A DNA stretch of 64,000 nt from Halostella pelagica (GTDB taxonomy: Archaea > Halobacteriota > Halobacteria > Halobacteriales > Natronoarchaeaceae): positions 310,001-374,000 of the forward strand of contig CP040678.1 of assembly GCA_005954745.1 (NCBI GenBank), read 5' to 3'. Positions within the stretch are counted from its first letter, which is position 1. Every line of letters starts with the position of its first letter. The notes under the pieces are model-generated. The model worked only from the letters and a program-made list of their open reading frames with translations. It did no database searches and was not told the origin of the DNA. Of the stretch, positions 26,079 to 35,335 are shown in pieces. Position numbers and translations under genes: made by a program.

Positions 26079-28736
26079 ATGGCGGGGGCTCTCTCGCAGT
26101 GGTACGCGGACACGATAACGACGTACAGCAAGTCCGTCATCATCGGCGTGTTGGTGGTGACGGGTGTGGTTGCGGCGGGGGCGGCGTTCGGCGGCGCGGG
26201 CGAGGAGGACATCGGCGGGTTCGACGTCGACGCGGAGGAGACGGACGCTCAGGAGTACGTCCGGAGCAACTACGGGGGCGACGACGGCGTCGCCGCGCAA
26301 CTGGTCGTCCGAAACGAGAGCGGCGACGTACTCACTCGCGACTCGTTGCTGGCGGGATTGCGACTCCAGCAGGACATCAGGGCGAACGGGACACTTAACG
26401 AGACGCTATCCGAGCGGGGGTTCATCGGCATCGAAAACGTCGTCGCGACGGCGGCCGTCTACGAGGACCGCGGCGATAGTGACAGTCAGTCGTCGAACAC
26501 CGGCGGGAACGGATCGGCGACGAGCGGGAACGGCACCAGGACAGCGACGGCGGACGGCGGCCAGCCGCCGACTGCCGCGCCGTCGCTGGCGACACAGATA
26601 GACGCGCTCGAATCCCGGGACGAGAAAGCAGTCGAGCAGTTGCTGGCGGAGGTCCTTGACCCGGAGAGTGACGCGTTCGGAGAACAGGACCCCTACGAAT
26701 TCCTGCCTCGGAGCTACGAGCCGGGAGAGACGGACGCCGAGGCACGGCTCACGCTCATCGCACAGACAGACGACAGCGGAGAGAATGAAGACCCCCAGGC
26801 GGCCTACGATGCGCAGGTGGTCATCGACAGCATGGTTCAGGACCGGTTCGACGACGCGTTCGTGTTCGGCCAGGGCGTCCGCGACGACGCTTCCTCACGA
26901 GCGACGGGCGACAGCTTCGCGATCATCACGCCGTTCGCGCTCGTTCTCATCGTGCTGGTCCTTGCGATCACCTACCGTGACCTGCTGGATATCCTGCTGG
27001 CGTTTGCGGGCATCGGTGTCGTGCTGGTGTGGCTTCAGGGGATCATGGGCTGGCTCGCTATCCCGATGAACGTCATTCTCATCGCGGTCCCGTTCCTGCT
27101 CATCGGGCTGAGCATCGACTACGCGCTGCACGTCGTCATGCGCTACCGCGAGGCTCGGGAGGGCGAACTCGGTGTCGATGAAGAAGCCGACGACGGGGCT
27201 CGGAGCCGGGGCATCCGTGCTGCGATGGCGATCGGGTTCGGGAGCGTCGTGCTGGCACTCGCCGCGGCAACCGTCTCGACGGCCGTCGGGTTCGCCTCGA
27301 ACGTCGTCAGTCCGTTGCCGGCCATCCGCGATTTCGCGGTCCTCAGCGCGGGTGGGATCTTCGCAACGTTCGTCGCCTTCGGCGTGTTCCTGCCGGCGCT
27401 GAAGATCGAAGTCGACGGGTTCATCGAAAACCGGGTCGGCTGGAATCGGCGAAAGAGCGCCTTCGGGGTCGAGAGCGGACGAGCGAACGCCGTTCTCGAC
27501 CGACTTGCTGCCCTCTCCTTGCGGGCGCCGATCGCTATCGTTGTCGTCGCGGTCTTGCTGGCGTCGACGGGCGCGTACGGTGCGACGACCATCGACACGG
27601 AGTTCAACCAGGCCGACTTCCTCCCGCAGGACGCGCCCGAGTGGGCGCAGTACCTCCCGGGACCGCTGGCACCCGACAGCTACACTATCGCCGATGACTT
27701 CGAATATCTCAGCGACAACTTCCAGCTACGGGGTGACGACGGGCAGTCACAGGTACTGATACGCGGCAATGTAACCGACCCCGCCGTGCTGACGGCATTC
27801 GACAACACGAGCGAGGGCGTCGCGGACGGGAGTTCGATTCAGGTCAGGCCCGACGGGAGGACGGCCGTCGAGGGACCCCATACGGCGATCCGGGATGTCG
27901 CGGCAGACAACGAGACGGTCGCGGCGATAGTCGACGAGAACGACAGGGACGGCGACGGACTGCCCGATGATAACGTCTCGGCGGTGTACGCGGCGCTGTT
28001 CGACGCCGACCGGGAGACGGCCCAGCAGGTCCTCAGCCGCGACGACAGCGGGACCGTCACCTCGGCACGGCTGCTGGTGTCTATACGGGGTGACGAATCG
28101 GCACAGACCATCGCGGCGGACACTCGAACGTACGCCGACCGGATCGAAGCCGATGCGTCCGGTATCACTGCGGTGGCTACGGGTGGGACAGTCATGACGG
28201 CCGTGATCCAGGACGCTCTGCTGGAGACGCTCGTCGAGGCGTTCGCGGTGACGCTGGTCGTGATTCTGGTGTTCCTGACCGCCCTGTTCTGGGCGCGCTA
28301 CCGGTCGCTATCGCTCGGTGCGCTGGTACTCGTGCCGGTCGTCGTCTCGCTGGCGTGGTTGCTCGGCGCGATGTCGGTACTCGGCATCGCGTTCAACAGT
28401 GAGACGGCGGTGATCACGAGCCTCGCGATCGGACTCGGTGTCGACTACAGCATCCACGCCGGCGAACGGTTCGTCGACGAGCGGGAGAAACACGATACGC
28501 TCGATGCGGCCGTCCGGAGTACGCTCACCGGTACTGGCGGGACGCTGCTGGCGAGCGCTGCGACGACGGCGGCCGCGTTCGGCGTCCTCGCCTTCGCGCT
28601 CTCGCCGCCGCTGCAGCGGTTCGGTCTCGTGACCGGGCTGGCCATCCTTTTTGCCTTCGCTGCTGTCGTCACTATGCTCCCCAGCCTGCTGGTCCTCCGA
28701 GAGCGGGCCCGCTCGCGCTGGCGGTCCCGGCAGTGA
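26079..28736 (+). CDS. RND/MMPL-family exporter
   Basis: 885-residue membrane protein made of two similar halves. Each half has one helix, a large external acidic domain, and a cluster of about five helices (residues about 270-440 and 705-880). Sterol-sensing-like helix clusters with GLSIDYALHVVMRYREA and GLGVDYSIHAGERFVDE are the repeated family signatures containing conserved Asp and His. This is typical of the haloarchaeal MMPL proteins, which may export lipids or hydrophobic compounds by proton motive force. A leader of about 110 bases lies between the putative TATA box and this ATG. Regulation by the divergent TrmB-type gene is likely. Confidence 0.9.
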   Translation: MAGALSQWYADTITTYSKSVIIGVLVVTGVVAAGAAFGGAGEEDIGGFDVDAEETDAQEYVRSNYGGDDGVAAQLVVRNESGDVLTRDSLLAGLRLQQDIRANGTLNETLSERGFIGIENVVATAAVYEDRGDSDSQSSNTGGNGSATSGNGTRTATADGGQPPTAAPSLATQIDALESRDEKAVEQLLAEVLDPESDAFGEQDPYEFLPRSYEPGETDAEARLTLIAQTDDSGENEDPQAAYDAQVVIDSMVQDRFDDAFVFGQGVRDDASSRATGDSFAIITPFALVLIVLVLAITYRDLLDILLAFAGIGVVLVWLQGIMGWLAIPMNVILIAVPFLLIGLSIDYALHVVMRYREAREGELGVDEEADDGARSRGIRAAMAIGFGSVVLALAAATVSTAVGFASNVVSPLPAIRDFAVLSAGGIFATFVAFGVFLPALKIEVDGFIENRVGWNRRKSAFGVESGRANAVLDRLAALSLRAPIAIVVVAVLLASTGAYGATTIDTEFNQADFLPQDAPEWAQYLPGPLAPDSYTIADDFEYLSDNFQLRGDDGQSQVLIRGNVTDPAVLTAFDNTSEGVADGSSIQVRPDGRTAVEGPHTAIRDVAADNETVAAIVDENDRDGDGLPDDNVSAVYAALFDADRETAQQVLSRDDSGTVTSARLLVSIRGDESAQTIAADTRTYADRIEADASGITAVATGGTVMTAVIQDALLETLVEAFAVTLVVILVFLTALFWARYRSLSLGALVLVPVVVSLAWLLGAMSVLGIAFNSETAVITSLAIGLGVDYSIHAGERFVDEREKHDTLDAAVRSTLTGTGGTLLASAATTAAAFGVLAFALSPPLQRFGLVTGLAILFAFAAVVTMLPSLLVLRERARSRWRSRQ

Positions 28737-28803
28737 TAGCACTGGACGGACGCCACTCACACTGAGACACGACGCTTGGGCGTCGGTCCTTCGGTCGGTG
28801 ACT

Positions 28804-30924
28804 CTACTCCTCGGCGAGTTCGACGTCCGCGATCTCGAACCTCGCTCCGCCTTCGTCGCTTTCGGTCACGCTGCTCACCCAGCCGTGGGCCTTGGCGATC
28901 TCTCCGACGATCGAGAGGCCGAACCCGATGCCTTCGTCCGATGTCGAGTACCCGCTCTCGAACACCTTCTCGCGTTCGTCCTCGGGGATCCCGGGGCCGT
29001 CGTCTGCGACGTAGAAGCCGGTGTCGCCGTCGAGGTCGCCGATCGTAACGACCACGCTCTCGCCGCCGTGGTCGACGGCGTCGTCGGCCGCTGGCCGACT
29101 GCTGGCTGAACTGTGTTCAACGGCGTTTCGCACGAGGTTCTCCAGGAGTTGCTGGAGTCGGCTACGGTCGGCCCGGATCGTCCGTTCGGTGTCGGTGACG
29201 AGCGTCGCCCCGGGCGTTTCGACGTTCCGCCAGCAGGTTTCGCTGAGCGCCGCGAGATCGACCGCTTCCGTCTCACTTACCCGCTCGCCTTCCCGTGCGA
29301 GCGCCAGGATGTCGTCGACCAGCGCGCTCATCCGGTCCAGCGCCTGCGCCAGGTCGTCCAGATGTTCGCTTTCGCACTCCGTCCGAGCCAACTCGAGTCG
29401 TCCCTCGGCCACGTTCAACGGGTTCCGGAGGTCGTGGCTGACGATGCTTGCGAACCTCTCCAGCCGTTCGTTCTGCTGTTTGAGCCGGTCCTGCGTCTTC
29501 TGGCGAGTGAGTTCGTAACTCACCCACTGGGTTATCAGGTCGACGACTGTGATTTCCCATTCGGAGAACTCGTCGGCTGGTCTCTCGTCGGCGAAACACA
29601 GCGTCCCGTACACGTCCCCTGCGGCGGTCACCGGCGTCCCGATGTAACAGGCGGCCTCCAGGAACTCGGCCCGGTCGCTCGACTCCGGCCTCTCTTGTTC
29701 GAGATCTTCGATGACGACCGTCTCCTCGTTCCGCATCGTCCGTTCGCAAACCGTTTCGGAGAGTGACATCGAATGGCCGGGGTCCGGCGCTCCGGGGGGC
29801 CCTCGTATCGCCTCGATAACGTAGTTGTCGCCGTCGATGCGCGAGAAGGTCCCGTACGCCATACCGAGCGCGTCGCGACCGATCGAGAGCAGTTCGTCGA
29901 CCTGTTCGGTAAACGACCGGTCCGCGTCAGCGGTTACCTCCTGTATCTCCTTGAGGACGTGCTCGCGTTCTCTCTGCTCGGTAATATCACGGCCGGTCGC
30001 GACGATCGCCGTGACGCGACCGTCGGTATCGGTCACCGGATACACCATCCCGTCCATCACGACTCTTTCGCCGTCCGGTCCGTAGTGGTCGGCGTCGAAT
30101 CGGATGACCTCGCCGTCGGCGGCGCGGTCGATCCGCTCCTGAATATCGGTCTGTAGCTCCGTCGAGTGATCCCACCACGACGTCTCCCAGAACGGCTCTC
30201 CGACGATCTCGTCGACCGGAACGTCGATGAAGTCTCGTGCCGGTTCGTTGGCCCGCCTGACCCGGCCGTCGGGATCTAGGATCCCAACGAACGAGACCGG
30301 GTTGTTGAAGACGGCCTCGAACTGCCGTTTCTGGCGTTTCAGATCGCGTTCGCGTTCCCGGCGCGCAGAGTCGCGTTCCCGGCGCGCGGAGATATCACGC
30401 CCGGGACCCACGAGGCCGATGCGATCCCCGGCGGAATCAGTCGGGCGTGCGCCGGCGGATCTGTACGGGTCGCGGTCGCCGTCCGCGGAGAGTGATTCTG
30501 CTTCGACGGTCGTCTCATCCGTCGTCAACGACCGCTTCGAGTGATACGCCTCGACGGCGTTCGAGATCTGATTGCCGAGTAGTTCGTACTGTTGCGTGCC
30601 GGACTGCTTCTGGAGATAGTCGGTAACGCCCGCCGAGATCGCATCGCTGGCAACTTCCTCGTTGCCTTTGCCCGTGAACAGAATGAACGGCAGATCCGGG
30701 TACTCGTCGCGGACGGCTTCGAGAAACTCGATACCGTTCGTCACCGGCATCTCGTAGTCGCTAACGATGCAATCGATTTCCTCGGTGAGTCGGTCCAGTC
30801 CGTCGGTCGCGCTCGTCGCCGTTTCGACGGTAAACCGGTCGTCCTCGCGTTCGAGAAAGGTCGCTGTTAGGTCTGCAAACTTCGGATCGTCGTCAACGTG
30901 GAGGATCCGAATTGAGCCACTCAT
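28804..30924 (-). CDS. Hybrid sensor histidine kinase (REC-PAS-GAF-HisKA-HATPase)
   Basis: 706-residue soluble signalling protein without transmembrane helices. The ATG at 30924 is preferred to a TTG at 30939. A receiver domain (residues 5-125; HVDDDP, phosphoacceptor Asp56 in SDYEMP, TGKG) is followed by a linker and a PAS domain (about 205-325), a GAF domain (about 340-475), the dimerisation helix with SHDLRNP (His497) and the ATPase with N box at about 600, DDGPGIP at 641 and GFGLSIV. N-terminal receiver kinases of this order are common in haloarchaea. The signal is unknown. Confidence 0.92.
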   Translation of the reverse strand: MSGSIRILHVDDDPKFADLTATFLEREDDRFTVETATSATDGLDRLTEEIDCIVSDYEMPVTNGIEFLEAVRDEYPDLPFILFTGKGNEEVASDAISAGVTDYLQKQSGTQQYELLGNQISNAVEAYHSKRSLTTDETTVEAESLSADGDRDPYRSAGARPTDSAGDRIGLVGPGRDISARRERDSARRERERDLKRQKRQFEAVFNNPVSFVGILDPDGRVRRANEPARDFIDVPVDEIVGEPFWETSWWDHSTELQTDIQERIDRAADGEVIRFDADHYGPDGERVVMDGMVYPVTDTDGRVTAIVATGRDITEQREREHVLKEIQEVTADADRSFTEQVDELLSIGRDALGMAYGTFSRIDGDNYVIEAIRGPPGAPDPGHSMSLSETVCERTMRNEETVVIEDLEQERPESSDRAEFLEAACYIGTPVTAAGDVYGTLCFADERPADEFSEWEITVVDLITQWVSYELTRQKTQDRLKQQNERLERFASIVSHDLRNPLNVAEGRLELARTECESEHLDDLAQALDRMSALVDDILALAREGERVSETEAVDLAALSETCWRNVETPGATLVTDTERTIRADRSRLQQLLENLVRNAVEHSSASSRPAADDAVDHGGESVVVTIGDLDGDTGFYVADDGPGIPEDEREKVFESGYSTSDEGIGFGLSIVGEIAKAHGWVSSVTESDEGGARFEIADVELAEE

Positions 30925-31078
30925 CACACTAGTGTTCAAGCGCGATCACAAAACCATTGTGACAGCTCGAACTGTCGGCGTTGCATCTACGAGCAACGAC
31001 CTCCGGATTTTTCGTCTCTCACCGTTCGGTTCAGAATTCCTTTCAGAGGAGCTAACTGTTCCCGACAGAAGACAAGCG

Positions 31079-31534
31079 TCACCGACTGTTTTCGCCCGCG
31101 CCGAGAACTGCGGCCCCGCCCGCCAGCAACAGCACGCTGGCAAGCACCCAATGCGGGTCCCAGTGTGCCGTCCCGTGGACGACGTGGTGCAGTTCGAGCA
31201 CGTAGTGGTCAACGGTGCCGTCGAAGAGGTTGAACAGCCCTGCGCCGACAAGTGCGCTTCCGACGAGTCGTCGCGGCGACAGCGGCTCGTCGGAACGGTT
31301 GGCCGTCCCCCACGCGACGGCCGAACCGGCCACCGCGACGGCGAGCATCGCCAGCGCGAACGCGCCGTCCCAGAACACGTTCCACTGAAGTCCGGACAGC
31401 GTCCCCGGATCGCGGTAGTTCGACAGCAGGTGGTGGGTCCCCAGGAGATGATGGAAGACGAGAACGTCGAGGACCCCACCGAGGCCGAATCCGGCGACGG
31501 CCCCGCCGAACACGAGTCTGCCTCGCTCGCCCAT
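31079..31534 (-). CDS. DUF2243 membrane protein
   Basis: 151-residue integral membrane protein with four hydrophobic helices and His-rich segments: FHHLLGTHHLLSNYR after helix 1 and DHYVLELHHVVHG before the last helix. This matches DUF2243 as I know it. The histidines could bind metal or heme. Its ATG overlaps the stop of the sulfatase gene as ATGA, making it the third gene of a DUF1450-sulfatase-DUF2243 operon. Function unknown. Confidence 0.85.
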   Translation of the reverse strand: MGERGRLVFGGAVAGFGLGGVLDVLVFHHLLGTHHLLSNYRDPGTLSGLQWNVFWDGAFALAMLAVAVAGSAVAWGTANRSDEPLSPRRLVGSALVGAGLFNLFDGTVDHYVLELHHVVHGTAHWDPHWVLASVLLLAGGAAVLGAGENSR

Positions 31535-33117
31535 CAGTCCAGTCCCAGGCGCTCGTACTGGCTGTCGGGCGCGTCGTAGTCGTCTAGCGCGTCGACGAGG
31601 AGGCCGCGCATCCGCTCTGTCTGGTCGCTCGCTCCATCGTCACTGCTCGTCTCGTCCGTGCCCGGATCGGCCCCCGCCGCGAGGTTCTCTGTCTGTTCGG
31701 GGTCGGCATCCGTGTCGAACAGCAGGGGAGCCTCGTTCTGCTGGGTCGATGGCGCGTCGTACCGCCACACCGGCGAGTCGGTGTACGGCAGGAACGGACC
31801 GGCTTCCGCGTCCGTTTTCGGCTGTCGCGGCACGGCGAACTGCCGCGCGTTCATCATCTCGGTGGAGAAGCAGTCTGTCGGCTCATCGGGGACACAGGGG
31901 TGCATGTAGGTGTAGCGCCCGTCGGTAACGTTGACCGAGGTTCCCCAGTAGCCGTACAGCGCGTAGTCGCGGTGGTCCTCGGCGTCGCCGCGGATCAGCG
32001 GCGCGAGGCTTCGACTGTGGGTTCCGTCGGGCACTGTCGCGTCCATCGCCTCCAGCACCGTGGCGTAGAGGTCGACGGCGGACGTGAGCGCGTCGACGCG
32101 TTCGCCGGTCCGGGGGCTGTCCGGATGCCAGACGAAAAGCGGCGTGTTGGCGAGGACATCGTAACACGGCGGTTCGTTCTTTCCGACCCAGCCGTGGTCG
32201 CCGAGGAAAAAGCCGTGGTCGCTGGTGACGATCACCGCCGTGTCGTCCCAGCGGTCGCCCTCGTCCAGGGCGTCCATGACGCGGCCGAACCAGCGGTCGA
32301 CCATCGTCACCTTCCCGGCGAACTGCGCGCGGACGAAGTCGAGTTCCCGTTCGGACAGTTCACTCTGTCCCTCGTCGACCGGGCCGTAGTAGGGCCAGAA
32401 CGGCAGGTCCGGGTCAGCCGGGTCCTCGTCGGTGTACATCGAGGCGTACGGCTCCGGACAGTGGAACGGTTCGTGAACGTCGAAGCTGTCGACGTAGCAG
32501 AACCACCCGTCCCAGTCGTCGTGGTCGCCGACCCACTCTGCCGTCCGCGAAAGCACGCGCGGGCCGAAGAAGTTCTCTTCGTCGGCGTCCGGGTCGCCGA
32601 GACCCAGCGCCTCGGCGTTGCGGGCGTAGTTCGTCCGGTTCACGTAGCCGACGCCGTGGGGCGAGTCAGTCTCGGGATCCGCGGACTGGCGATACAGGCG
32701 GTCGTCGGGGTCGCGCGGCGCGGTGCGCCAGGCGTCGTACTCGTGCCCGCGCAGGAAATCGAAGCCGTTGAAGTCCTCGTAGTAGCCGTGGCTGCCGTGC
32801 TGGAAGTAGTGGAAGTGGTCCGTGATCAGGTGCGTCAGCGCTCCTGCCTCGCGGGTCAGTTCCGCCAGCGAGTCGTCGTAGGCCTCCATCGGCCCCCACG
32901 GACGCCAGAGGAACTCCTGAACGCCGGCCAGCCACTCCCGGCGGGCGGGCATGCAGGGGAGACTCCCCGCGTAGTGGTTGTCGAAGGTGATCGCCTTCTC
33001 GGCGAAGCGGTCCAGATTGTCCGTCTCCACGCCGTAGTCGAGACAGCGCGGCGTGTCGCGATACGCCGTGAGAAAGTCCCGGCGGAGGCTATCGATAGAG
33101 AGCAACAGGACGTTCAT
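31534..33117 (-). CDS. Sulfatase, formylglycine type (alkaline phosphatase superfamily)
   Basis: 527-residue enzyme. The ATG at 33117 gives MNVLLLSIDSLRRD, the metal-binding N terminus (Asp9). Cys55 in CMPARR fits the CxPxR motif whose cysteine is oxidised to formylglycine, so true sulfatase or phosphonate-ester hydrolase chemistry is expected if the modifying enzyme exists. TSDHGFFLGDHGW gives the other metal ligands. No signal peptide, so it appears cytoplasmic. It overlaps DUF1450 upstream and DUF2243 downstream by four bases each. Confidence 0.88.
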   Translation of the reverse strand: MNVLLLSIDSLRRDFLTAYRDTPRCLDYGVETDNLDRFAEKAITFDNHYAGSLPCMPARREWLAGVQEFLWRPWGPMEAYDDSLAELTREAGALTHLITDHFHYFQHGSHGYYEDFNGFDFLRGHEYDAWRTAPRDPDDRLYRQSADPETDSPHGVGYVNRTNYARNAEALGLGDPDADEENFFGPRVLSRTAEWVGDHDDWDGWFCYVDSFDVHEPFHCPEPYASMYTDEDPADPDLPFWPYYGPVDEGQSELSERELDFVRAQFAGKVTMVDRWFGRVMDALDEGDRWDDTAVIVTSDHGFFLGDHGWVGKNEPPCYDVLANTPLFVWHPDSPRTGERVDALTSAVDLYATVLEAMDATVPDGTHSRSLAPLIRGDAEDHRDYALYGYWGTSVNVTDGRYTYMHPCVPDEPTDCFSTEMMNARQFAVPRQPKTDAEAGPFLPYTDSPVWRYDAPSTQQNEAPLLFDTDADPEQTENLAAGADPGTDETSSDDGASDQTERMRGLLVDALDDYDAPDSQYERLGLD

Positions 33118-33296
33118 CGCTGGTCGAGTATCGCCTCGTGGTCCGACCCCGTTTCCACCGTTCCGTCGACGACGAGAAACGAGTCCCGATAACACCGGCC
33201 GCAGTGGTCGAGACAGGACGCCTCCCGCGTATCGTCTCTGTCAGTAAGCAGGCGTCTCGTCCGCTCGTCGACGTTGTTCAGGCAGTACTCGATCAC
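33114..33296 (-). CDS. DUF1450 family small cysteine protein
   Basis: 60-residue protein starting at a GTG. Cysteines occur near the N terminus (EYCLNN) and as SCLDHCGRC at about residues 28-36, the pattern of DUF1450 (YuzB-like) proteins, which are thioredoxin-fold or metal-binding candidates. Its stop overlaps the sulfatase ATG as ATGA, which supports it as a real gene and the first of the operon. Function unknown. Confidence 0.75.
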   Translation of the reverse strand: MIEYCLNNVDERTRRLLTDRDDTREASCLDHCGRCYRDSFLVVDGTVETGSDHEAILDQR

Positions 33297-33373
33297 AGTG
33301 ACGACGGTTCACGCCCGGAAGTAAAACGGTACTTACCAACTCGCTACGGACGGCCGGGCTTCCGGCCCGAACG

Positions 33374-34831
33374 TCACTGCAGGTAGCCCAGTTGCTCTAA
33401 CTGTGCCTTGCGGTCGCCCTCGATAGCGACGTCGGCGTCGGTGTCGGCCGACTCGAACGAGCGGAGCCAGTCGTCGAGAACCGTTTCCATCGAGTCGGCA
33501 CGCTCCGGGCGCTGTCGGACGAGGTCGTTCGTCTCCCCCGGGTCGTCGACGACGTCGTACAGCTGGCGCGACCCGTCTGACCCGCGGACGAACTTGAACT
33601 CCGACGAGCGGACGGCCCGGAGCGAGCGGTCGTACTCGTACACGTGCGCCGGCAGGTCGTCGACGTGTTCCTCCAGCGCCTCCATCGACGGTTGCGGTTG
33701 GACGTACTCCGCGAACACGTACTTGTGGCGTTCGGCGTCGGCGTCCGGATGAAACGACTGCCCCTGGAACTCCCGGCGCGCCGTCGTCGCCGGGACGTCG
33801 GCGGCGTCCAGCAGCGTCGGCGCGACATCGGCGAGGCTGACCAGGCGGCCGTCCTCTCCCCGGCCGTCGAACGCGCCCCCGCTGGCGACGAGTGGGACGT
33901 GCAACAGCGTGTCGTAGAGGCAGTACTGGTGGTCCATCAGACCGTGTTCGCCGAGGTTCTCCCCGTGATCGCCGACGAGGACGAAGACGGTGTCGTCCCA
34001 CTCTCCCGCGGCTTTCAGGGCGTCCCGAACCCTGCCGACGTGTTCGTCGAGGTACGCTATCTCCGCCCGGTAGAGCGCCCGCAGGACCGTCAGGTCACGG
34101 TCGCTCAGTTCGAGAGTCCCGGCGAGATACTCCCAGGGCTCTTGGGGCACGTCCATCGCCTCCGCGTAGGAGACGCCGTCAGGCAAGAACCGCTCGGCCA
34201 GTCGCTTCGGCGGTCGATACTCCAGATGCGGTTCGAGGTAGTTGGCGAACAGGAAAAACGGGTCGTCGCCGTCCCGCTCACCGACCCAGTTCTCGATCCA
34301 GTCGGTCGCGCGTTCGGCCCCCTCGTCGCCGCGCTCTCGGACGAGCGTCCGGTAGACGGCGTTGGCGGCGTTCGTCAGCGGGTTACCGTCGAACAGTTTC
34401 CGCCCGACGGCCCGGACTCGGCTCTCCTCGGTGACCTCGACCAGTTCGCCCATCGCCGTCTCCGACTGCACGAACTGCCAGGTCTGGTGGAACTCGTCGA
34501 ACCCGCGGGCGAACCCGCCTTCCTGGCTGACCCAGGTGTTCCCCGACACTCCGGCGGTATCGTAGCCGGCAGACCGGAACAGTTCCGGCAGCGTCGGGTA
34601 CCGGTCTTCCAGCCGTTCGTGTCCGGCGTGCGCGCCGTGTTTCGACGGGTACGTTCCAGTGAACAGCGACCCATGCGAGGGGAGCGTCCACGGTGCAGGC
34701 GAGATGGCCTGCGTGAACGTCGTCCCCTCATTCCCAAGTTCGGTGATGTTCGGTGCCACTTCCGCGGTCAGTGCATCGTCGTATCTCGTCGTGTCCGCGA
34801 CGACGAGCACTACGTTTGTCCCCCCACCCAT
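33374..34831 (-). CDS. Sulfatase-like hydrolase/transferase
   Basis: 485-residue member of the alkaline phosphatase superfamily. The ATG at 34831 begins GGGTNVVLVVADTTRYD (Asp13 as metal ligand). At the nucleophile position the motif is TLPSH (Thr49), not Cys or Ser with PSR, so formylglycine cannot form. Thr is the nucleophile in phosphoglycerol transferases of this fold, so a phosphotransferase or phosphodiesterase is possible. GDHGENLGEHG is the second metal site. It may modify surface lipids or glycans; that is inference. Confidence 0.85.
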   Translation of the reverse strand: MGGGTNVVLVVADTTRYDDALTAEVAPNITELGNEGTTFTQAISPAPWTLPSHGSLFTGTYPSKHGAHAGHERLEDRYPTLPELFRSAGYDTAGVSGNTWVSQEGGFARGFDEFHQTWQFVQSETAMGELVEVTEESRVRAVGRKLFDGNPLTNAANAVYRTLVRERGDEGAERATDWIENWVGERDGDDPFFLFANYLEPHLEYRPPKRLAERFLPDGVSYAEAMDVPQEPWEYLAGTLELSDRDLTVLRALYRAEIAYLDEHVGRVRDALKAAGEWDDTVFVLVGDHGENLGEHGLMDHQYCLYDTLLHVPLVASGGAFDGRGEDGRLVSLADVAPTLLDAADVPATTARREFQGQSFHPDADAERHKYVFAEYVQPQPSMEALEEHVDDLPAHVYEYDRSLRAVRSSEFKFVRGSDGSRQLYDVVDDPGETNDLVRQRPERADSMETVLDDWLRSFESADTDADVAIEGDRKAQLEQLGYLQ

Positions 34832-35335
34832 TTCGTTATCAGATATGAGAATCCCACGGTTAATATTTTTGCCACGTGCCAGATATCGGGTACGACGCCT
34901 GTGATTATCAGTTAATAATATATCTGATATGGGTGCCGGGGGGTGATTTCGCGTCGCTCTGTCCGTCGTCGTCGCGTCTGAGAACATATCGGCGCGGAGA
35001 GGGACCCGGGAAACCGGCGATTAATCGGCGTCTCAGGCCGCGGCAGCTCCGATCCGTTCTGTCAGCCGTACTGCAGTCATGCGTCAGATATCCGACCCGT
35101 CTACCCGGTCTCGCTACCCCGTGTCCCCAGCCGACGGCGTTCGCGGTCGGCACTACTCCTCGGCAGGAGGCCGGAAAATCCGAACTCGTCGGGTTTGACC
35201 GATCCCAGCGATGTCGTGTCCGCTCGCCAGCGTTCGATCGGCTCTGCTTGGCCCCGGTTGCTACCGACGAGTGCCGGTCCGCTACCGGCCAGAGCTACTC
35301 CTACGGGCGAAAGCTGGTCCGCTACCGTCCCGGCG
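34832..35335. other. Long intergenic region with AT-rich left part
   Basis: 504 bases without a supportable gene. The left 110 bases are AT-rich and hold the sulfatase promoter and a pair of inverted sites (34837-34846 and 34920-34929). The right 380 bases are GC-rich and lack a coding frame with halophile codon use; GGTCCGCTACCG occurs twice (about 35274 and 35319). Nothing else recognised. Confidence 0.5.
34837..34929. promoter_or_regulatory. Inverted pair of TATCAGATAT sites upstream of the sulfatase-like gene
   Basis: TATCAGATAT at 34837-34846 and its exact reverse complement ATATCTGATA at 34920-34929 flank the putative promoter. A half-site TATCAG (about 34906) and AGATAT (about 34891) lie between them. 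The arrangement is compatible with a looping or cooperative regulator site. Confidence 0.35.

Noticed and set aside
31900-33192. 430-residue plus-strand frame over the formylglycine sulfatase
   Set aside because: Shadow of the sulfatase gene, whose active-site motifs and overlapped operon partners show the true strand.
33644-34915. 423-residue plus-strand frame over the second sulfatase-like gene
   Set aside because: Antisense shadow with repetitive Val/Arg/Asp composition; no motif.
35270-35330. Direct repeat of GGTCCGCTACCG
   Set aside because: Only two short copies in GC-rich DNA, no further spacing pattern; not a CRISPR or iteron set.
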